From positions 1 through 5,765 of the forward strand of contig SXPO01000142.1 in assembly GCA_005793285.1 (NCBI GenBank): DNA of 5,765 nt. The letters are read 5' to 3'. Positions 4,104-5,765 of this stretch are shown one piece after another. The stretch is from Nitrospiraceae bacterium (GTDB taxonomy: Bacteria > Nitrospirota > Nitrospiria > Nitrospirales > Nitrospiraceae). How positions within the stretch are numbered: position 1 is the stretch's first letter; each line of letters opens with the position of its first letter. The position numbers and the translations under genes are program-made. The notes below the pieces were generated by a model. It was not told the origin of the DNA. It was given only the letters and a program-made list of their open reading frames with translations, and did no database searches.

Positions 4104-5765
4104 TTACATTTTCCCCGCTAACGTCGGCGATGCTCCAAGTATTTTCGCCGCCTGATACTGCAAGTCTTGCAGTTTTCCTAAACCAAATCTTGAAATGTAG
4201 AGGAAGATATATTCCCGGATGTACAAGCGCAGGTCCCAGCCGGAATTATGGTTCCGTTCGAATTGCTCGAACAGCCGCTCCGCCTCCTCAATGCTCATCC
4301 CATTTTTCACCGTGTAGTAGTAGTCGAGAGCCAGATCCCATTCGGGATTCTTGTAGGCGGTCACCCCCCACTTCTCCGGATGCTTGGCGACCGGGTTATG
4401 CCGCCCCAAGTCGAAGGTGCCGAAACCCAGCGAATGGACATACTCCTTGTTCGCCTCAAGAAATTGCACCGATTGCCACGCCTCCTCCTTCGTCTCGCCA
4501 GGAAATCCGAAGAAACCCATGCAGTGGTTCCAAATGCCCGCATCGGCCGTAAGCTGCAGATGCTTCGTCATGATCTCAGTCGTCGTCGCCTTATCCATCA
4601 GCTGCAGAACTCGCTCTACGCCGGACTCATACCCGAAGTGGAGATACTTACACCCCGATTCCTTTGCATCCTGCCAGACCGCCTGATCTAGCAAACCCTT
4701 CTCAAACCGCATGTGGGTTGTCCAGACAATGTCCATCTTGCTGTCGATCAACCCGCGCGTGAGCTTACGAAATAACGCCGGCGGATAGGATTCGTCCGTG
4801 AAATGGAAATGCTTCGCGCCATATTTGTCACGCAGGTATTGAATCTCGCCCAAAGCCTCTTGAATGGTCTTCGACCGGTAACCAGCAGTATAACCCTCGC
4901 CATGATCGCAAAACTCGCAGCGGCCCCAGTAGCAGCCACGGGTCGCCAGATAGGGCAGGATCTTCGTCGGGACAAAGTACTTGTCCAGCGGCAAGCCGTC
5001 AAAATCCGGCGGCGGGAGCGCATGCATATCTTCCGCAAAGCTGATCGTGGAGGTATGGATGCCGGTCTCGTCTTTATAGATAGTATTGGGCACCTCGGCC
5101 AAACTCCGCTTCGCCCCCACTGCCGAGACCAGCTGCACAAAGGCCGTCTCCCCTTCATAGACCACGGCACTGTCGAAGTATTGGAATAGGGGCGACTGCG
5201 GCAGTACATCGCGCAGGCGGGTCACTGTATTACCGCCGATGGTTACGTGGATATGCGGAAAGTGCTGCTTGATGAGGGCACAGAAGGTCATGGTGGAAAA
5301 CATCTGCTGCTGGAGGACGATCGAGATGCCGATCACATCCGGCTGCTCTTTCTCGATGACCGGCTTCACAAGATATTCGAACACATCCCGGTAGATATTG
5401 ACTTGGATGTCGTTCACCGCGTCCATAATCTCAGTTGAGACGAAGACCTTGTACGAGAGATTCGTCTCCATCGGCGGCATACAGATCCGCGCCGGGGCAT
5501 AGACCATCGAGATCACTGCAGTAACTTCTCGAAAGACTTGAATGGCCCACTCTAACTGATCAATATCGTAGAATATTTCCCCTCTGATAATCGCCTTTGC
5601 CTTCTCTGCCCTCGCGATCAATTCGTCGATCTTTTGGCGGGTCACGTCGCAGAGCGCCAGCTGCAAATCCATTTCATTGGCGTCGAGATCGCGCTTCTTG
5701 GAGAGCTTCCGCAGCCGGTCCAACTGCTGCGGCACCTTACGCAGAACTTTCTTCAAAAAGTCCTC
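4104..5765 (-). CDS. B12-binding domain radical SAM protein (paralogue 2), 5' end outside window
   Basis: The frame is open from the right edge to TAA at 4104-4106 (553 residues visible). It aligns from about residue 67 of paralogue 1 almost to its end. The first strand of the B12-binding fold and the true start are therefore missing, probably about 65-70 codons upstream; the TTG at 5756 is not a credible start. Shared blocks in order are the helical insertion with IRGEIFYDIDQLEWAI, PMETNLSY, QVNIYRDV, the second Rossmann half (QPDVIGISI, VTIGGN), FDSAVVYEGE, and ILPYLATRGC with the cluster C-x4-C-x2-C encoded at 4908-4934. Further shared blocks are DESYPPALF, FGYES, FFGFPGET, DLALDYYYT and REYIFLYISRFG. 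The protein ends about 22 residues earlier than paralogue 1. Divergence in the helical insertion and between the conserved blocks indicates an old duplication with separate substrates or steps. It is probably the upstream gene of a shared minus-strand transcript. The reaction is unknown; a B12-dependent methylation or rearrangement is the family-level expectation. Confidence 0.92.
   Translation of the reverse strand, partial: EDFLKKVLRKVPQQLDRLRKLSKKRDLDANEMDLQLALCDVTRQKIDELIARAEKAKAIIRGEIFYDIDQLEWAIQVFREVTAVISMVYAPARICMPPMETNLSYKVFVSTEIMDAVNDIQVNIYRDVFEYLVKPVIEKEQPDVIGISIVLQQQMFSTMTFCALIKQHFPHIHVTIGGNTVTRLRDVLPQSPLFQYFDSAVVYEGETAFVQLVSAVGAKRSLAEVPNTIYKDETGIHTSTISFAEDMHALPPPDFDGLPLDKYFVPTKILPYLATRGCYWGRCEFCDHGEGYTAGYRSKTIQEALGEIQYLRDKYGAKHFHFTDESYPPALFRKLTRGLIDSKMDIVWTTHMRFEKGLLDQAVWQDAKESGCKYLHFGYESGVERVLQLMDKATTTEIMTKHLQLTADAGIWNHCMGFFGFPGETKEEAWQSVQFLEANKEYVHSLGFGTFDLGRHNPVAKHPEKWGVTAYKNPEWDLALDYYYTVKNGMSIEEAERLFEQFERNHNSGWDLRLYIREYIFLYISRFGLGKLQDLQYQAAKILGASPTLAGKM

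Noticed and set aside
3956..4552. Plus-strand open frame of 198 codons across the gap between the two radical SAM genes
   Set aside because: It runs antisense to both well-supported genes and through a repeat array, and its protein is low-complexity Pro, Ser and Arg.
5754..5756. TTG as start codon of radical SAM paralogue 2
   Set aside because: The frame is open to the right edge, and alignment with paralogue 1 shows that about 65-70 N-terminal residues, including the first B12-fold strand, are missing. The gene is simply cut by the window.

Overview
The window looks like a chromosomal segment of a fairly GC-rich Gram-negative-type bacterium. Several traits together suggest a Nitrospira-like member of the Nitrospirota: the gene style, paired B12-type radical SAM genes, and junctions packed with seven-base repeats. 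This placement rests on impression and was not tested by any search. I see no tRNA, rRNA, CRISPR array, insertion sequence or phage gene.

Layout from left to right. The 5' part of a zinc-binding medium-chain dehydrogenase/quinone reductase gene runs off the left edge (1-651, minus). Behind it on the same strand, 56 bases away, is a complete PhzF-family isomerase-like gene (708-1637, minus). A small plus-strand gene (1740-2000) encodes what looks like a degenerate J-domain protein whose HPD motif is lost. Two tandem minus-strand genes fill the rest: a complete 648-residue B12-binding radical SAM protein (2069-4015) and a paralogue (4104 to the right edge) whose N-terminus lies outside the window. 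All gene gaps are short (56 to about 100 bases), and no stretch over 300 bases lacks a gene.

The genes form two probable minus-strand transcription units: paralogue 2 then paralogue 1, and PhzF then the dehydrogenase. The small plus-strand gene sits between them, divergent from PhzF and convergent with paralogue 1. The two radical SAM proteins share an unusual C-x4-C-x2-C cluster motif, a long helical insertion inside the cobalamin-binding fold, and a conserved C-terminal domain. They probably act on related substrates, which the sequence does not reveal.

The most striking unexplained structure is a set of three heptamer arrays, at 690-717, 2003-2078 and 4017-4102. Each one overlaps or abuts the stop codon of a minus-strand gene. 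The last two are composites of the same two heptamer types in the same order and bracket the complete radical SAM gene. The period of seven is exact, the units differ between arrays, and the repeats run into coding sequence at two stop codons.
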